Of a DNA stretch of 64,000 nucleotides, positions 50,045 to 59,229 are shown piece by piece. The notes below the pieces were generated by a model. That model was not told the origin of the DNA and ran no database searches. It was given only the letters and a program-made list of their open reading frames with translations. Source of the DNA: Parasporobacterium sp. (GTDB taxonomy: Bacteria > Bacillota > Clostridia > Lachnospirales > Lachnospiraceae). Made by a program: the position numbers and the translations under genes. The first letter of the stretch is position 1; each line of letters begins with the position of its first letter. The stretch is from contig JAFWOB010000100.1 in assembly GCA_017510065.1 (NCBI GenBank), positions 25,183 through 89,182 of the forward strand, written 5' to 3'.

Positions 50045-52759
50045 TTATGATTTGCGTCCGCAGCACTGTTTGTATTTCTTGCCGCTTCCGCACGGACATG
50101 GATCGTTGGGATAGATCTTGTCGCTGTCCCTCTTCTTTGGCGCCTTGGCAAGAGAATCATCTTTGTTGGTTGCCAGCGGCTTTGCGACCTGCTCCCGTTC
50201 CACTTTCTGCTCCAGACGGATGCTGAACATGGTCCTGACGGTATCCTCCTGGATGCCGGCGATCATGTCATCAAACATCTCAAAGCCCTGCATCTTGTAT
50301 TCTACCAGCGGATCTTTCTGGCCATAGGCCGCAAGTCCGATGCCCTGACGGAGCTGTTCCATATCATCGATATGATTCATCCAGTGGCGGTCAATAACTC
50401 TCAGAAGCACCACACGCTCCACTTCTCTTAAGTGCTCTTCTACCGGGAATTCCGCTTCTTTCTTTTCATACAGCTCATGGCTGTAGGCAAGCATCTCTTT
50501 GTTGAAATCCGCTTTGGAATAGGATCCGCCAGCATTTACCAAATGCGGCAGCCGTACCACGACTTCCTGTAAAGGAGCTGTGCTGTCCGGATTGAGGGCT
50601 CTTTGCATTGCCAGTTCCGCCTGTTTTCTGGCGGCTTCCCTTTTGATCCGTTCCTCGGCAGCTTTCGCCTCTTCGGTACCGGCGATCTCCACCGGTCCTG
50701 AAGTATGGAAGATCGGCAGGAACATCTCATTGAATCCCAGCATATCCCATTCTTCCGGTGCGGTTCCTTCCGTAATCGCTGCCCCGACGAAGCGCTCCAC
50801 ATCTGCGTCGATCATTTCGTAGATAGACTTTCTCATGGACTCGCCGTTCAGGACTCTCTCTCTTTCGGCATAGATCAGCTCTCTCTGCTCGTTCATGACC
50901 TGGTCATACTCCAGCAGGTTCTTTCTGATACCGAAGTTGTTGTTTTCAATCTTGGTCTGGGCTCTCTCAATGGCGTTGGAAAGCATCTTATGCTGGATCT
51001 CTTCGCCGTCTGCAACGCCCAGGGTATTAAAGACGCTCATCAGACGCTCGGAACCGAACAGGCGCATCAGGTCGTCCTCCAGGGAAATGTAGAATTTGGA
51101 CTCACCCGGATCTCCCTGTCTTCCACTACGTCCACGGAGCTGGTTGTCGATACGTCTTGACTCATGCCGCTCCGTTCCTATGATCTTCAGACCGCCTGCT
51201 GCCTTGGCTTCCGGATCCAGCTTGATATCCGTACCACGGCCTGCCATGTTGGTAGCAATGGTAACAGCACCGTGCTGCCCTGCTTCCGCTACGATCTGGG
51301 CTTCCATTTCATGGAACTTGGCATTCAGCACGTTATGCTTGATGCCTTTTTTCTTCAGCATCGAGGAAAGCAGTTCAGATGTTTCGATGGTAATGGTACC
51401 CACCAGAACAGGCTGTCCCTTGGCATGAGCTTCCACGATCGCGTCGATGACGGCGCGGAATTTTTCTTTCTGTGTCTTATAAACCGCATCCTCATGGTCC
51501 TTGCGGATCACGGGAACGTTGGTCGGTATTTCCACAACATCCATACCGTAGATGTTCTGGAACTCATTTTCTTCGGTCTTGGCGGTACCGGTCATGCCGG
51601 ATTTCTTTTTATATTTATTAAAGAAGTTCTGGAAGGTGATGGTCGCAAGGGTCTTGCTCTCTCTCTTGACCTTCACATGTTCCTTAGCTTCGATCGCCTG
51701 ATGCAGGCCGTCGGAATAGCGCCGGCCCGGCATGATACGACCGGTGAATTCATCGACGATCAGTATCTGATCATCCTTCACGACGTACTGCTGGTCGCGG
51801 AACATCAGGTTATGCGCTCTCAGGGCCAGGATGATATGGTGCTGGATCTCCAGATTCTCCGGATCGGCCAGGTTGTCGATCTTGAAGAATTCCTCAACCT
51901 TGCGCACACCTTCCGCAGTCAGGTTGACAACTTTTTCCTTCTCGTTGACAACGAAATCGCCCGATTCCTTGACGTCTTCATGCATGATGATGTCCATCTT
52001 GGAAAGCTCCGTTGCCTGTCCTTTGACCATCTGTTTTGCCAGGATATCTGCCAGTTCATACAGTTTGGTGGATTTGGCAGACTGCCCGCTGATGATCAAT
52101 GGCGTTCTTGCTTCGTCGATCAGGACGGAGTCCACCTCGTCCACGATGGCGAATTCCAGGCCCCGCTGCACCTTCTTTTCTTTATGGACCACCATATTGT
52201 CCCTCAGGTAGTCAAATCCCAATTCATTGTTGGTGATGTAGGTAATGTCACAGTTATATGCCTGCTGACGCTCTTCGGTACTCATGGAGTTCAGGACGCA
52301 TCCGACGGTAAGCCCCAGGAACCGATGGACCTGACCCATCCATTCCGCGTCACGGTTTGCCAGGTAATCATTGACCGTAACGATATGAACACCTTTGCCT
52401 GTGAGAGCATTGAGGTAAGCCGGAAGAAGACAGGTCTGGGTCTTTCCTTCACCGGTCTTCATCTCTGCGATACGGCCCTGATGAAGGACGATGCCGCCCA
52501 TCAGCTGTACCGGATAATGCTCTGTCTGAAGGACTCTTCTGGTCGCTTCCCTGACAACGGCATATGCTTCTACCAGCAGAGAGTCCAGGGATTCCCCGTT
52601 CTGGTATCTTTGTTTGAATTCCTCTGTCTTTTCTCTGAGCTGGTCATCTGTCATCTTCTCCATCTGTGGTCTCAGAGCGATAATCCCATCCACCAGAGGC
52701 TTGATTCTTTTGATCTCCCTCGAGGAACTGTCTCCGAATATCTTATTTAAAAAACTCAT
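50045..52759 (-). CDS. secA: Protein translocase ATPase SecA
   Basis: 904 residues. Motor that drives unfolded preproteins through Sec[13 protein letters not shown] is Walker [21 protein letters not shown] the DEAD-like Walker B region, AGRGTDIKL and [18 protein letters not shown] the second helicase motifs. It ends with the zinc-binding SEC-C motif [14 protein letters not shown], which contacts SecB-like partners or ribosomes. A TC-rich hairpin in the leader (52807-52835) precedes it. Length is slightly longer than Bacillus SecA because of an insertion before the tail. Confidence 0.97.
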   Translation of the reverse strand: MSFLNKIFGDSSSREIKRIKPLVDGIIALRPQMEKMTDDQLREKTEEFKQRYQNGESLDSLLVEAYAVVREATRRVLQTEHYPVQLMGGIVLHQGRIAEMKTGEGKTQTCLLPAYLNALTGKGVHIVTVNDYLANRDAEWMGQVHRFLGLTVGCVLNSMSTEERQQAYNCDITYITNNELGFDYLRDNMVVHKEKKVQRGLEFAIVDEVDSVLIDEARTPLIISGQSAKSTKLYELADILAKQMVKGQATELSKMDIIMHEDVKESGDFVVNEKEKVVNLTAEGVRKVEEFFKIDNLADPENLEIQHHIILALRAHNLMFRDQQYVVKDDQILIVDEFTGRIMPGRRYSDGLHQAIEAKEHVKVKRESKTLATITFQNFFNKYKKKSGMTGTAKTEENEFQNIYGMDVVEIPTNVPVIRKDHEDAVYKTQKEKFRAVIDAIVEAHAKGQPVLVGTITIETSELLSSMLKKKGIKHNVLNAKFHEMEAQIVAEAGQHGAVTIATNMAGRGTDIKLDPEAKAAGGLKIIGTERHESRRIDNQLRGRSGRQGDPGESKFYISLEDDLMRLFGSERLMSVFNTLGVADGEEIQHKMLSNAIERAQTKIENNNFGIRKNLLEYDQVMNEQRELIYAERERVLNGESMRKSIYEMIDADVERFVGAAITEGTAPEEWDMLGFNEMFLPIFHTSGPVEIAGTEEAKAAEERIKREAARKQAELAMQRALNPDSTAPLQEVVVRLPHLVNAGGSYSKADFNKEMLAYSHELYEKKEAEFPVEEHLREVERVVLLRVIDRHWMNHIDDMEQLRQGIGLAAYGQKDPLVEYKMQGFEMFDDMIAGIQEDTVRTMFSIRLEQKVEREQVAKPLATNKDDSLAKAPKKRDSDKIYPNDPCPCGSGKKYKQCCGRKS

Positions 52760-52806
52760 TGATTTCTCCTATGCTGCTTATTATTAATACAGAAAAACTA
52801 CTTTTA

Positions 52807-52835
52807 CAGAGCGAGAAAGCCTGTTTCTCACTCTG
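52807..52835 (-). terminator. Leader hairpin of secA
   Basis: CAGAGcGAGAAA/TTTCTCaCTCTG stem (52807-52835) with one mismatch, 48 bp before secA, followed by GTAAAAGTAGTTTTTC on the minus strand. Could be a weak attenuator. Confidence 0.45.
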
Positions 52836-52921
52836 CCGGTAATTCCGTATATTAATGTAGATTATATTTTATTCGTTCTTCTTGTGCAACCATAAAATCC
52901 CAACTCTGACGTTTTCATACT

Positions 52922-52952
52922 GCAAAAAGCAGGAGGCTCGAAAGCCTCCTGC
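52922..52952 (-). terminator. Terminator of the hibernation-factor gene
   Basis: Perfect 10-bp stem GCAGGAGGCT/AGCCTCCTGC (52929-52952) followed on the minus strand by five Ts. Confidence 0.9.
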
Positions 52953-52979
52953 AGGATCTTAACACTTTGTCCGGACTCT

Positions 52980-53513
52980 TTAATACTCCGGCTCGATGAT
53001 ACCGTAGGTATCGTTCTTACGTTTATAGACCACATTGACCTGATCGGTTTCCGCATTGGTGAATACGAAGAAATCATGCCCCAGCAGATCCATCTGCATA
53101 CAGGCTTCTTCCGGATCCATCGGCTTGAATGCAAAGTGTTTTCTCTTGACGATCCTGATCTCGGACTCGTCTTCTGCTGAATCCGCATCCAGATATTCTT
53201 CCGCAAAGGATGCACCGGCAGTCTGATAACGGTCAATGATCTTTCTGCGATATTTTTTGAGCTGAACTTCAATGGCGCGCACAGCCAGGTCGATTGAAAC
53301 ATACATGTCGGAATTTTCACTCTCGGCACGGATTACATCGCCTTTTACGGGAATGGTGATCTCCACTTTCTGGCGGCTCTTTTCCATACTCATCGTCACC
53401 TGGGCAACGACATCCGGAGCAAAATACCTGCCAAGTTTTGTGATCTTCTCCTCCACTGCCGTCTTGATGCTTTCCGTAATCTCAAGATTTCTTCCTGAAA
53501 TATTGCACTTCAT
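52980..53513 (-). CDS. hpf: Ribosome hibernation promoting factor, long form
   Basis: 177 residues from ATG 53513. N-terminal S30AE domain (MKCNISGRNLEITESIKTAV) binds the decoding centre; C-terminal domain (VKRKHFAFKPMDPEEACMQM, then VVYKRKNDTYGIIEPEY) dimerises to form 100S ribosomes. The promoter is TTGCTA-17-TATCAT (53549-53577). It is followed by its own terminator before secA. Confidence 0.95.
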   Translation of the reverse strand: MKCNISGRNLEITESIKTAVEEKITKLGRYFAPDVVAQVTMSMEKSRQKVEITIPVKGDVIRAESENSDMYVSIDLAVRAIEVQLKKYRRKIIDRYQTAGASFAEEYLDADSAEDESEIRIVKRKHFAFKPMDPEEACMQMDLLGHDFFVFTNAETDQVNVVYKRKNDTYGIIEPEY

Positions 53514-53548
53514 GTATTTCACACCCCTTTCATACATTTAGTTCTTGT

Positions 53549-53577
53549 ATGATAGCACAAAAAAGCCGTGATAGCAA
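53549..53577 (-). promoter_or_regulatory. Promoter of the hibernation-factor gene
   Basis: TTGCTA (53572-53577), 17 bp, TATCAT (53549-53554) on the minus strand. Confidence 0.65.
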
Positions 53578-53600
53578 TGAGGCATGTATCGGTTCCGGGC

Positions 53601-54437
53601 CTAATACTCCCGGAGATGAAAATGCTCTCTCACCTCAGCCGGCGTGGCAATGGATTGATTGGATAACTCGATCAGTTTTTTCGTCCTTTCCACAAAGTCA
53701 ACATTTTTCTCTGCTTTCACGCCGGCGTCCAGATAAACGTTATCTTCAAACCCCACGCGGACATTTCCACCCAGTGCCAGTGTACTCAGCAGAATAGGAA
53801 GATGTCCTCTTCCGCCGATACCGAATGCGGACCAGGAGGCGTTCTCAGGAAGCAGATTTTTCATCAGGACCAGATTGTCCACCGTTGCCGGCATTCCGTT
53901 ATTCATGCCTAGAACAAACTGAAAATGAGCAGGCTCATCGATATATCCCTGGTCAATGAGTTTTCTGGCGGTATAGATCATGGAAAGATCCATTACTTCC
54001 AGTTCCGGTTTAATATGCAGTTCCTGCATTCTGCGGCTGCCGTCCTCCAGGAACTTCAGACTGTTATGAAAAACAAAATCTCCTGCCACATTCATGGAAC
54101 CCACATCCAGGGTAGCCATATCAGGAAGCAGATCCAGCGGCCTGATCCGGTCTTCATTTGACACCCCGAACCCGCCTGCCGTAGTCATATTTATGACGAT
54201 GTCACATTTATCCCGGATCCTTTCGATCGCTTCTTTGAATTTTTCATAGGACATGCAGGCTTTCTCCTGATCGTCCCTCACATGCAGATGCACGATGCTG
54301 GCTCCTGCTTTCCAGCACTCATACGCATCCTCCGCGATCTGCTTCGGCGTCATGGGGATATTGGGAGCCTGCGTGCGGGTGGTGGATGATCCGGTAGGAG
54401 CAACTGTCAGAATTACTTTGTTTTTAATATTCGGCAT
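53601..54437 (-). CDS. Beta-keto acid cleavage enzyme (BKACE/Kce family)
   Basis: 278 residues of the DUF849 family. Zn-dependent enzymes of this family condense a beta-keto acid with acetyl-CoA and release acetoacetate plus a new acyl-CoA (first known as 3-keto-5-aminohexanoate cleavage enzyme). ILTVAPTGSSTT and GASIVHLHVRDD carry the metal-binding His pair, INMTTAGGFG and FGIGGRGHLPI other active-site loops. Last gene of the TRAP-fed catabolic operon, 19 bp after the small membrane protein. Which beta-keto acid it cleaves is not readable from sequence; the adjacent CoA-transferase would activate the acetoacetate. Confidence 0.88.
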   Translation of the reverse strand: MPNIKNKVILTVAPTGSSTTRTQAPNIPMTPKQIAEDAYECWKAGASIVHLHVRDDQEKACMSYEKFKEAIERIRDKCDIVINMTTAGGFGVSNEDRIRPLDLLPDMATLDVGSMNVAGDFVFHNSLKFLEDGSRRMQELHIKPELEVMDLSMIYTARKLIDQGYIDEPAHFQFVLGMNNGMPATVDNLVLMKNLLPENASWSAFGIGGRGHLPILLSTLALGGNVRVGFEDNVYLDAGVKAEKNVDFVERTKKLIELSNQSIATPAEVREHFHLREY

Positions 54438-54456
54438 CTTCGTCCGCCTTTCTGTT

Positions 54457-54765
54457 TTATGAATCCATATACTTTTTCTTCAGCAGATAAAAAGCAGCTG
54501 CCATTACAATGATCAGGATAATATCACCGATGAGAAGGGCAAGGGGCGATCCCGCTCCCAGCATCAGCCCGGCCAGCACCAGAAGGATCACTCCGAAGCC
54601 GGTCTCGACCTTTCCCACATTTTCTGTGTATTCCCCAATCCTGCTGACATGGTCTTTGATGGTTCCCGTCAGCTCATTGGGATCTTTCTTTCTCATGATA
54701 CTGATCCCTCTGGTCAGAACGATCCCGCCCACGATCACATTGATCATAAATAGAACCGTCAACAT
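54457..54765 (-). CDS. Small membrane protein of the catabolic operon
   Basis: 102 residues from ATG 54765, overlapping the CoA-transferase B stop by seven bases. It has an N-terminal helix (MLTVLFMINVIVGGIVLTRG), a charged middle (MRKKDPNELTGTIKDHVSRI) and a C-terminal hydrophobic hairpin (FGVILLVLAGLMLGA, then LALLIGDIILIIVMAAAFYL). No family recognised. GTG 54774 is a possible alternative start. Position in the operon suggests an accessory membrane role, perhaps with transport. Confidence 0.6.
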   Translation of the reverse strand: MLTVLFMINVIVGGIVLTRGISIMRKKDPNELTGTIKDHVSRIGEYTENVGKVETGFGVILLVLAGLMLGAGSPLALLIGDIILIIVMAAAFYLLKKKYMDS

Positions 54766-55433
54766 ATAGACCACTCATCTTCCATTTCCGCTATGTTCTC
54801 CGGAATGATCAAACGGGTATCCGTAATCTCCTGCACGTATTTTGCAGAATACCCCTTTGCGAGTTTGATCAGTTTGAGACCTTCCGGTACCGTTTCCAGA
54901 ACACAGTATTCTGTTACGATATAGTTCACTTCATTTTTACAGGTCAATGGGTACGTGCATTCTTCCATGATCTTGGATCTTCCGTCTCTGCTACAGTGTT
55001 CCATGGCAACGATCACACATTTGGCGCCAATACACAGATCCATGGCACCGCCCATGCCCTTCAGGGCTTTCCCCGGTACGTCCCAGTTGGCCATACTTCC
55101 ATGGCGGTCAACCTGCATGGCCCCCAGAATGGTGGCATCGATAAATCCTCCCCGGATCATACCGAAGGCCGTCTGGCTGTCAAAGCAGAACCCGTCTTTT
55201 TTCAGGGAAGCGTAGGAAGTATCCGGTGCGATCAGCGTCCGGATGATCTTCTCAGGATCCGTCACTTTAGGCCCTGCCCCGATGGTGCCGCATTCCGACT
55301 GGATCATGATCTCGCTGTCCCGGTCGATATATTCCGTGATCAGGAATGGAATCCCTGCCCCGAGATTCACCAGATCCCCCTTTTTTAACAGGGGCACCAC
55401 ATTTTTCGCGATAAAATGTCTCTTATCTGTCAT
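54759..55433 (-). CDS. 3-oxoacid CoA-transferase subunit B
   Basis: 224-residue beta subunit of a heteromeric family I CoA-transferase. NLGAGIPFLITEYI and MIQSECGTIGAG are the diagnostic motifs; the Glu in QSEC corresponds to the residue that forms the CoA thioester intermediate. AAGGAGGGG precedes ATG 55433. Overlaps subunit A by eleven bases. Together the subunits move CoA between acetoacetate or a related 3-oxoacid and acetate/succinate/acyl-CoA donors. Confidence 0.92.
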   Translation of the reverse strand: MTDKRHFIAKNVVPLLKKGDLVNLGAGIPFLITEYIDRDSEIMIQSECGTIGAGPKVTDPEKIIRTLIAPDTSYASLKKDGFCFDSQTAFGMIRGGFIDATILGAMQVDRHGSMANWDVPGKALKGMGGAMDLCIGAKCVIVAMEHCSRDGRSKIMEECTYPLTCKNEVNYIVTEYCVLETVPEGLKLIKLAKGYSAKYVQEITDTRLIIPENIAEMEDEWSIC

Positions 55434-56130
55434 AATATGCCCCTCCTTTTGGAATGGGAACGATCATGTCCACAAAGATTCCCGGAACCATGATCTCACA
55501 GTCTTTCATGGCTCCGATCTCCACAATGTCTTCCTCCGGCACTTCCACAATGGTAAAATCGGCAGCTCCCGGGATCACCGTGTTGTAGTTCCTGCTGTTG
55601 TAGGAAAACATCAGATTGCCGAAGGTATCTGCTTTTTCCGCCCTTAAGATCGCCACATCAGTCCGGATCGGAAGTTCCAGAAGGTAATCCCTGCCATTGA
55701 TATGAAGGATCTGTTTTCCTTCTGCCACAACGGTACCGACGCCGGTAGGCGTCAGAACGCCTCCCAACCCATAGGCACCGGCGCGTACCCGTTCCACATA
55801 GGTGCCCTGCGGCATGGCTTCCACCTCCATGACTCCTTCATTGGCCAGCTGTCCCACCAGGGGATTGTTTGCCGCATGAGTCAGTTTCAGATGTTTGATC
55901 CTTTTTTCTTCCAGCAGCTTTGAGAAGCCTATGTTAAAGGGTGCGGAAGCCGGAGCAACGCCCGATGTGATCACCGTCAGATCCCGGCAGTCGGTTTCAT
56001 ACAGCCATTCATACAGCATGGTGGGGAAGCCCGCCGGGCCGAATCCTCCGGCCAGCAGGGACATTCCGGAATAAAAATGCGCTGTTGCTTCTTTCCGGGA
56101 CGCTACTTTATTGTGTGATATTTTTCCCAT
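55423..56130 (-). CDS. 3-oxoacid CoA-transferase subunit A
   Basis: 235-residue alpha subunit. MSLLAGGFGPAGFPTMLYEW is the CoA-binding glycine-rich opening and FNIGFSKLLEEKRIKHLKL, GTYVERVRAGAYGLGGVLTP are family signatures. AGGAGA precedes ATG 56130, 12 bp after the aldolase stop. Gene order A then B is standard. Substrate assignment as acetoacetate-like is from family and from the neighbouring BKACE gene. Confidence 0.92.
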   Translation of the reverse strand: MGKISHNKVASRKEATAHFYSGMSLLAGGFGPAGFPTMLYEWLYETDCRDLTVITSGVAPASAPFNIGFSKLLEEKRIKHLKLTHAANNPLVGQLANEGVMEVEAMPQGTYVERVRAGAYGLGGVLTPTGVGTVVAEGKQILHINGRDYLLELPIRTDVAILRAEKADTFGNLMFSYNSRNYNTVIPGAADFTIVEVPEEDIVEIGAMKDCEIMVPGIFVDMIVPIPKGGAYYDR

Positions 56131-56142
56131 GTTCTCTCCTGA

Positions 56143-56928
56143 TCAGCCTCTTAACGGCGCAAAGATCTCCTCGTTGATCTGTCTGCATGCCTTGGCAAGA
56201 ATGCCTCTGTCATTGGAATAGGCAAGATAGCGGACACCCAGATCATAATATTTCTTCATTGCCTGGGGGCTTCCGCAGAGCATTCCCATGATCTTCCCGC
56301 CGGCAAGCCCTCTTTTTACGATATCAGCTATTTTCGCTTCCACTTCCGGATCTGTCAGTTTCCCGGGTTTTCCCATGGAAAGACTCAGGTCCCCGGGTCC
56401 TACAAACAGAACATCGATTTCAGGGATCTGACACAGTTCCTCCACTTTATCGGCCATTTCCACACATTCCACCTGAACGACCCTCAGAGTTCCCTCCTTG
56501 ATCGTCTGCATATATGGTTTTTCTTCTGACCATAAGGTGAAATGACCAGCCCTGACCGCCGGATTGGGGCTTCTCTTTCCGGCAGGGAACAAAGCAGCTT
56601 CTTCGATACAGTCCGCTGCATCCTGCACACAGGTAATACTCGGGATCTGTACTCCCGTTGCCCCGCTTTCCAGAGCATGATGCACGTAATTCGGATCCGG
56701 TCCGTTGGTTCGTACGATGCTGGCAAGGCCGCTGACCTGGCAGCCCCGTATCACATCTTCAATGCTTTTGAAATGAAACGCACTGTGCTCCCCGTCGATA
56801 ATGGCAAAATCAAAGCCGCTGTATCCCAGGATCTCTGCCACATTCGGGTCATCGCTTTTCAGAAATGTTCCGAATACTGCCTCTCCTGCCAGCAATCTCT
56901 CTTTCAGAGCAAATGGATTCTTGATCAT
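56143..56928 (-). CDS. HpcH/HpaI-family class II aldolase
   Basis: 261 residues. Metal-dependent retro-aldol enzymes of this family cleave 2-keto-4-hydroxy acids (for example 2-keto-3-deoxy-glucarate, 4-hydroxy-2-oxo-heptanedioate). FGTFLKSDDPNVAEILGYSG and FAIIDGEHSAF open the fold; VQVECVEM contributes the metal-binding Glu and DVLFVGPGDLSLSMG the metal Asp. GAGGAG before ATG 56928 overlaps the cupin stop. Would give pyruvate and an aldehyde from the imported compound; specificity unknown. Confidence 0.88.
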   Translation of the reverse strand: MIKNPFALKERLLAGEAVFGTFLKSDDPNVAEILGYSGFDFAIIDGEHSAFHFKSIEDVIRGCQVSGLASIVRTNGPDPNYVHHALESGATGVQIPSITCVQDAADCIEEAALFPAGKRSPNPAVRAGHFTLWSEEKPYMQTIKEGTLRVVQVECVEMADKVEELCQIPEIDVLFVGPGDLSLSMGKPGKLTDPEVEAKIADIVKRGLAGGKIMGMLCGSPQAMKKYYDLGVRYLAYSNDRGILAKACRQINEEIFAPLRG

Positions 56929-56934
56929 AGTTTC

Positions 56935-57366
56935 TTACTCCTCTACTACCTCATCGGTAATTCCCTTGTCCCAGTTCTTGTGTCCTAGATCACAGATACG
57001 CGGAGTCTGTTTCCGATCTGAACGTTTGGGAGAAAAGATATCAAAATCGATCACATACATGTTGCCCTCTGCCTCGATCCCATGCTCGGCATTTGGCGGA
57101 ATGACCATAAAGCACCCTGCATCCAGTTCATAATCAATGCCGTCGCACCAGAATTTACATTTGCCTTCCGGTACGAACACGATCTGCTCATATTCATGTC
57201 TGTGAAGTCCCACTTCATGCGGCTGGCGGATCTGGCACCACTGAAGAGTCACATTCGGAGATGCCTGGATCACCTGCATACGGCCGTTCTGCTTGCCTTC
57301 CATGAATTTGTGCTCTTTCAGATCGTATAATACGGGTTTCTGAGGTACATATTTTTCTTCTGACAT
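56935..57366 (-). CDS. Cupin-domain protein
   Basis: 143 residues, single cupin barrel. GLHRHEYEQIVFVPEGKCKF is motif 1 with HxH and Glu metal ligands; PPNAEHGIEAEGNM is motif 2 with the third His. Could be an isomerase, dioxygenase or ligand-binding protein; in an anaerobe a lyase or isomerase role is more plausible than oxygen chemistry. AGGAGG precedes ATG 57366, and the gene is packed between the amidohydrolase and aldolase. Confidence 0.82.
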   Translation of the reverse strand: MSEEKYVPQKPVLYDLKEHKFMEGKQNGRMQVIQASPNVTLQWCQIRQPHEVGLHRHEYEQIVFVPEGKCKFWCDGIDYELDAGCFMVIPPNAEHGIEAEGNMYVIDFDIFSPKRSDRKQTPRICDLGHKNWDKGITDEVVEE

Positions 57367-57391
57367 AATAAGAATCCTCCTTGTACAATGA

Positions 57392-58294
57392 TTATTCCTG
57401 GTTCATGATCCTGGCTGGGTTCTCCTTGCACAGCATGGTCAAAACCTTTTCATCAAAGCCAAGCCAATCATGTAACAGATTTAAATATTTCAAAAGGCCA
57501 TCCACCGGATGCGGGGAAATGGACTGCCCGAAATCGGTATCCACAAACATTTTTTCCAGCGGAACACCTGCATCCAGATACTGATTCCAGATATAAATAG
57601 AATTGAAACGGGTATCATCATCCCAGATTACCTGACCGAATTCACAGGCCGTCTTTTCGATCCAGGCGCCCATTTTCGCCCACCTGGCTATGACATCCAG
57701 CGGCGCGTTGATCTGAAAGCTGGGATGATTGACAACGATATTTTTAACGCCAAGTTCCAATGCTGTGGGAATCAGCACGTCACTTTCCTGCCAGGAGATA
57801 TGACCGGTAGAGATCGTAAGGTCCCCTTTTTCTGCTGCATATTTCAGGATCTCCAGACACTCCGGCACCACTTTCCCGTCCGACCCCAGTACATCGATCG
57901 GTTCCTCCATCGCTACCGTCACCATGTCTCCGGAACCGGTAAACTTCTTGCCTTTGTGTCCGTCAATATGAAGGCGGGATGATACCGTAGGCATGTAGAC
58001 CATACGGGTTCCCATGTTGTAAGCCGCGTCCACTGCTTCCAGATTGAAGCCTCCGATGGAATTGTTGCAGGCGATAGAGCTGAAGGCTTTACAGGATCCG
58101 TCTCCCAGATGTTTTTCTACCATAAGACATCCGTGTGCAGAAGGAACATAATGATCCTTTACCAGATATCCTTTATACCCTGCCTCCATGGCTGCTTTCA
58201 TCATGTCTGCCGCATCCACCAGACGGTTTGCAACAGAGGGACCTGCATGAATATGAAGATCATATGCGCCTTTTAAAAATGATTTATCCAACAT
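57392..58294 (-). CDS. Amidohydrolase-like TIM-barrel protein (DUF6282 type)
   Basis: 300 residues. YDLHIHAGPSVANRL gives the HxH first-strand metal motif of the amidohydrolase superfamily; LVKDHY has a candidate bridging Lys, STGHISW and VNHPSF two His ligands, and VDTDFGQSISPHP the catalytic Asp. It resembles the DUF6282 family, whose substrate is not established. AAAGG precedes ATG 58294, five bases after the flavoprotein stop. It probably performs a hydrolytic or decarboxylating step on the TRAP-imported compound. Confidence 0.8.
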   Translation of the reverse strand: MLDKSFLKGAYDLHIHAGPSVANRLVDAADMMKAAMEAGYKGYLVKDHYVPSAHGCLMVEKHLGDGSCKAFSSIACNNSIGGFNLEAVDAAYNMGTRMVYMPTVSSRLHIDGHKGKKFTGSGDMVTVAMEEPIDVLGSDGKVVPECLEILKYAAEKGDLTISTGHISWQESDVLIPTALELGVKNIVVNHPSFQINAPLDVIARWAKMGAWIEKTACEFGQVIWDDDTRFNSIYIWNQYLDAGVPLEKMFVDTDFGQSISPHPVDGLLKYLNLLHDWLGFDEKVLTMLCKENPARIMNQE

Positions 58295-58299
58295 AATAC

Positions 58300-59211
58300 T
58301 TACCTTTCCGGCTTAATAAAGATACCGCCAAAATCTTCCAGTTCTTTTATTTTTTCCTTAATCAGCTCTTTGTTTTCGGCCGCAAGTTTATGGCTTGCGC
58401 CGATTCCTCCGCGATGATCGTTTTCCCCCCATACGGTAAAACGGTTACGCTCCATGATATCTGCATCCCAAAGGATCCGGATCTTACCATCTTCTACGGC
58501 AAGCTCACCCTTTGCCGCACAGTAGGGACAGCGGACACTGGTTGCTCCGGTCATTTCCAGCAGACTGATATGGCACACCGGGCAGATGCCTTCATCCCCC
58601 TCATACCCGAATGCTTCTCCCCGCTCTCTCTTAAGCAGTGCTTCCCCTACTCTTCTTCCGAGAAGCTTCGCCCGCTCCAACAGGTCTTCCCGGCAGCCGA
58701 CCATACCCGGAGCCGTATTGTGTCCCGCGATCAGCCGGTCCACTACCTGTGCGCTTTTACTGAGATTGCAAAGGATCAGATTCACAATGGGTTCGGTAAA
58801 ATCGATCCAGTCGGAACCACCTACAGATATCACAGCCCCTACCTTCGGATTGCTCCGGCAGGCCTGTTGGAAATCCTTGCCCACTCCCAGGGCTCTGTTG
58901 ACCAGATTGACCATGGCTCCGGAAGGGATCATGTCATAAACAGGCGCAGTAACCAGAAAACCGTCTGCTTCACGGATATGTTCCTTCAGAAATCCCAGAT
59001 CGTCATCCTGATAGACACAGTCCCCATTCCCGCCGGTGGTCAGCCCTCTCATGCAGGTTTCACACCCGGAACAGAACCGCAGGTTGATATCCTTCATCCG
59101 GATCACTTCCACTTCCGCGCCGGAAACAGCCTTCGCCTCCTTGAGCGCGGTTTTCAGAAGCAGTTCGTTATTACCATTGGCTCTGCCGCCGCTGATAGCC
59201 AGTATTTTCAT
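58300..59211 (-). CDS. NADPH-dependent FMN reductase-like flavoprotein with zinc ribbon
   Basis: 303 residues. Flavodoxin-fold N-terminal domain: MKILAISGGRANGNNELLL, then FCSGCETCMRG, the cysteine motif of iron-sulfur flavoproteins, and VTAPVYDMIPSGAMVNLVNR. A C-terminal CPVCHISLLEMTG...RCPYC cluster (about 222-240) looks like a zinc ribbon and is not usual for the family. AAAGGAC precedes ATG 59211. Likely a reductase in the pathway, passing electrons to or from the substrate. Confidence 0.82.
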   Translation of the reverse strand: MKILAISGGRANGNNELLLKTALKEAKAVSGAEVEVIRMKDINLRFCSGCETCMRGLTTGGNGDCVYQDDDLGFLKEHIREADGFLVTAPVYDMIPSGAMVNLVNRALGVGKDFQQACRSNPKVGAVISVGGSDWIDFTEPIVNLILCNLSKSAQVVDRLIAGHNTAPGMVGCREDLLERAKLLGRRVGEALLKRERGEAFGYEGDEGICPVCHISLLEMTGATSVRCPYCAAKGELAVEDGKIRILWDADIMERNRFTVWGENDHRGGIGASHKLAAENKELIKEKIKELEDFGGIFIKPER

Positions 59212-59229
59212 ATGATTTGTCCTTTCTCA

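Noticed and set aside
51164-52750. Very long open frame on the + strand opposite secA
   Set aside because: Antisense to a fully conserved SecA; composition is the mirror of its codon use, with no motif.
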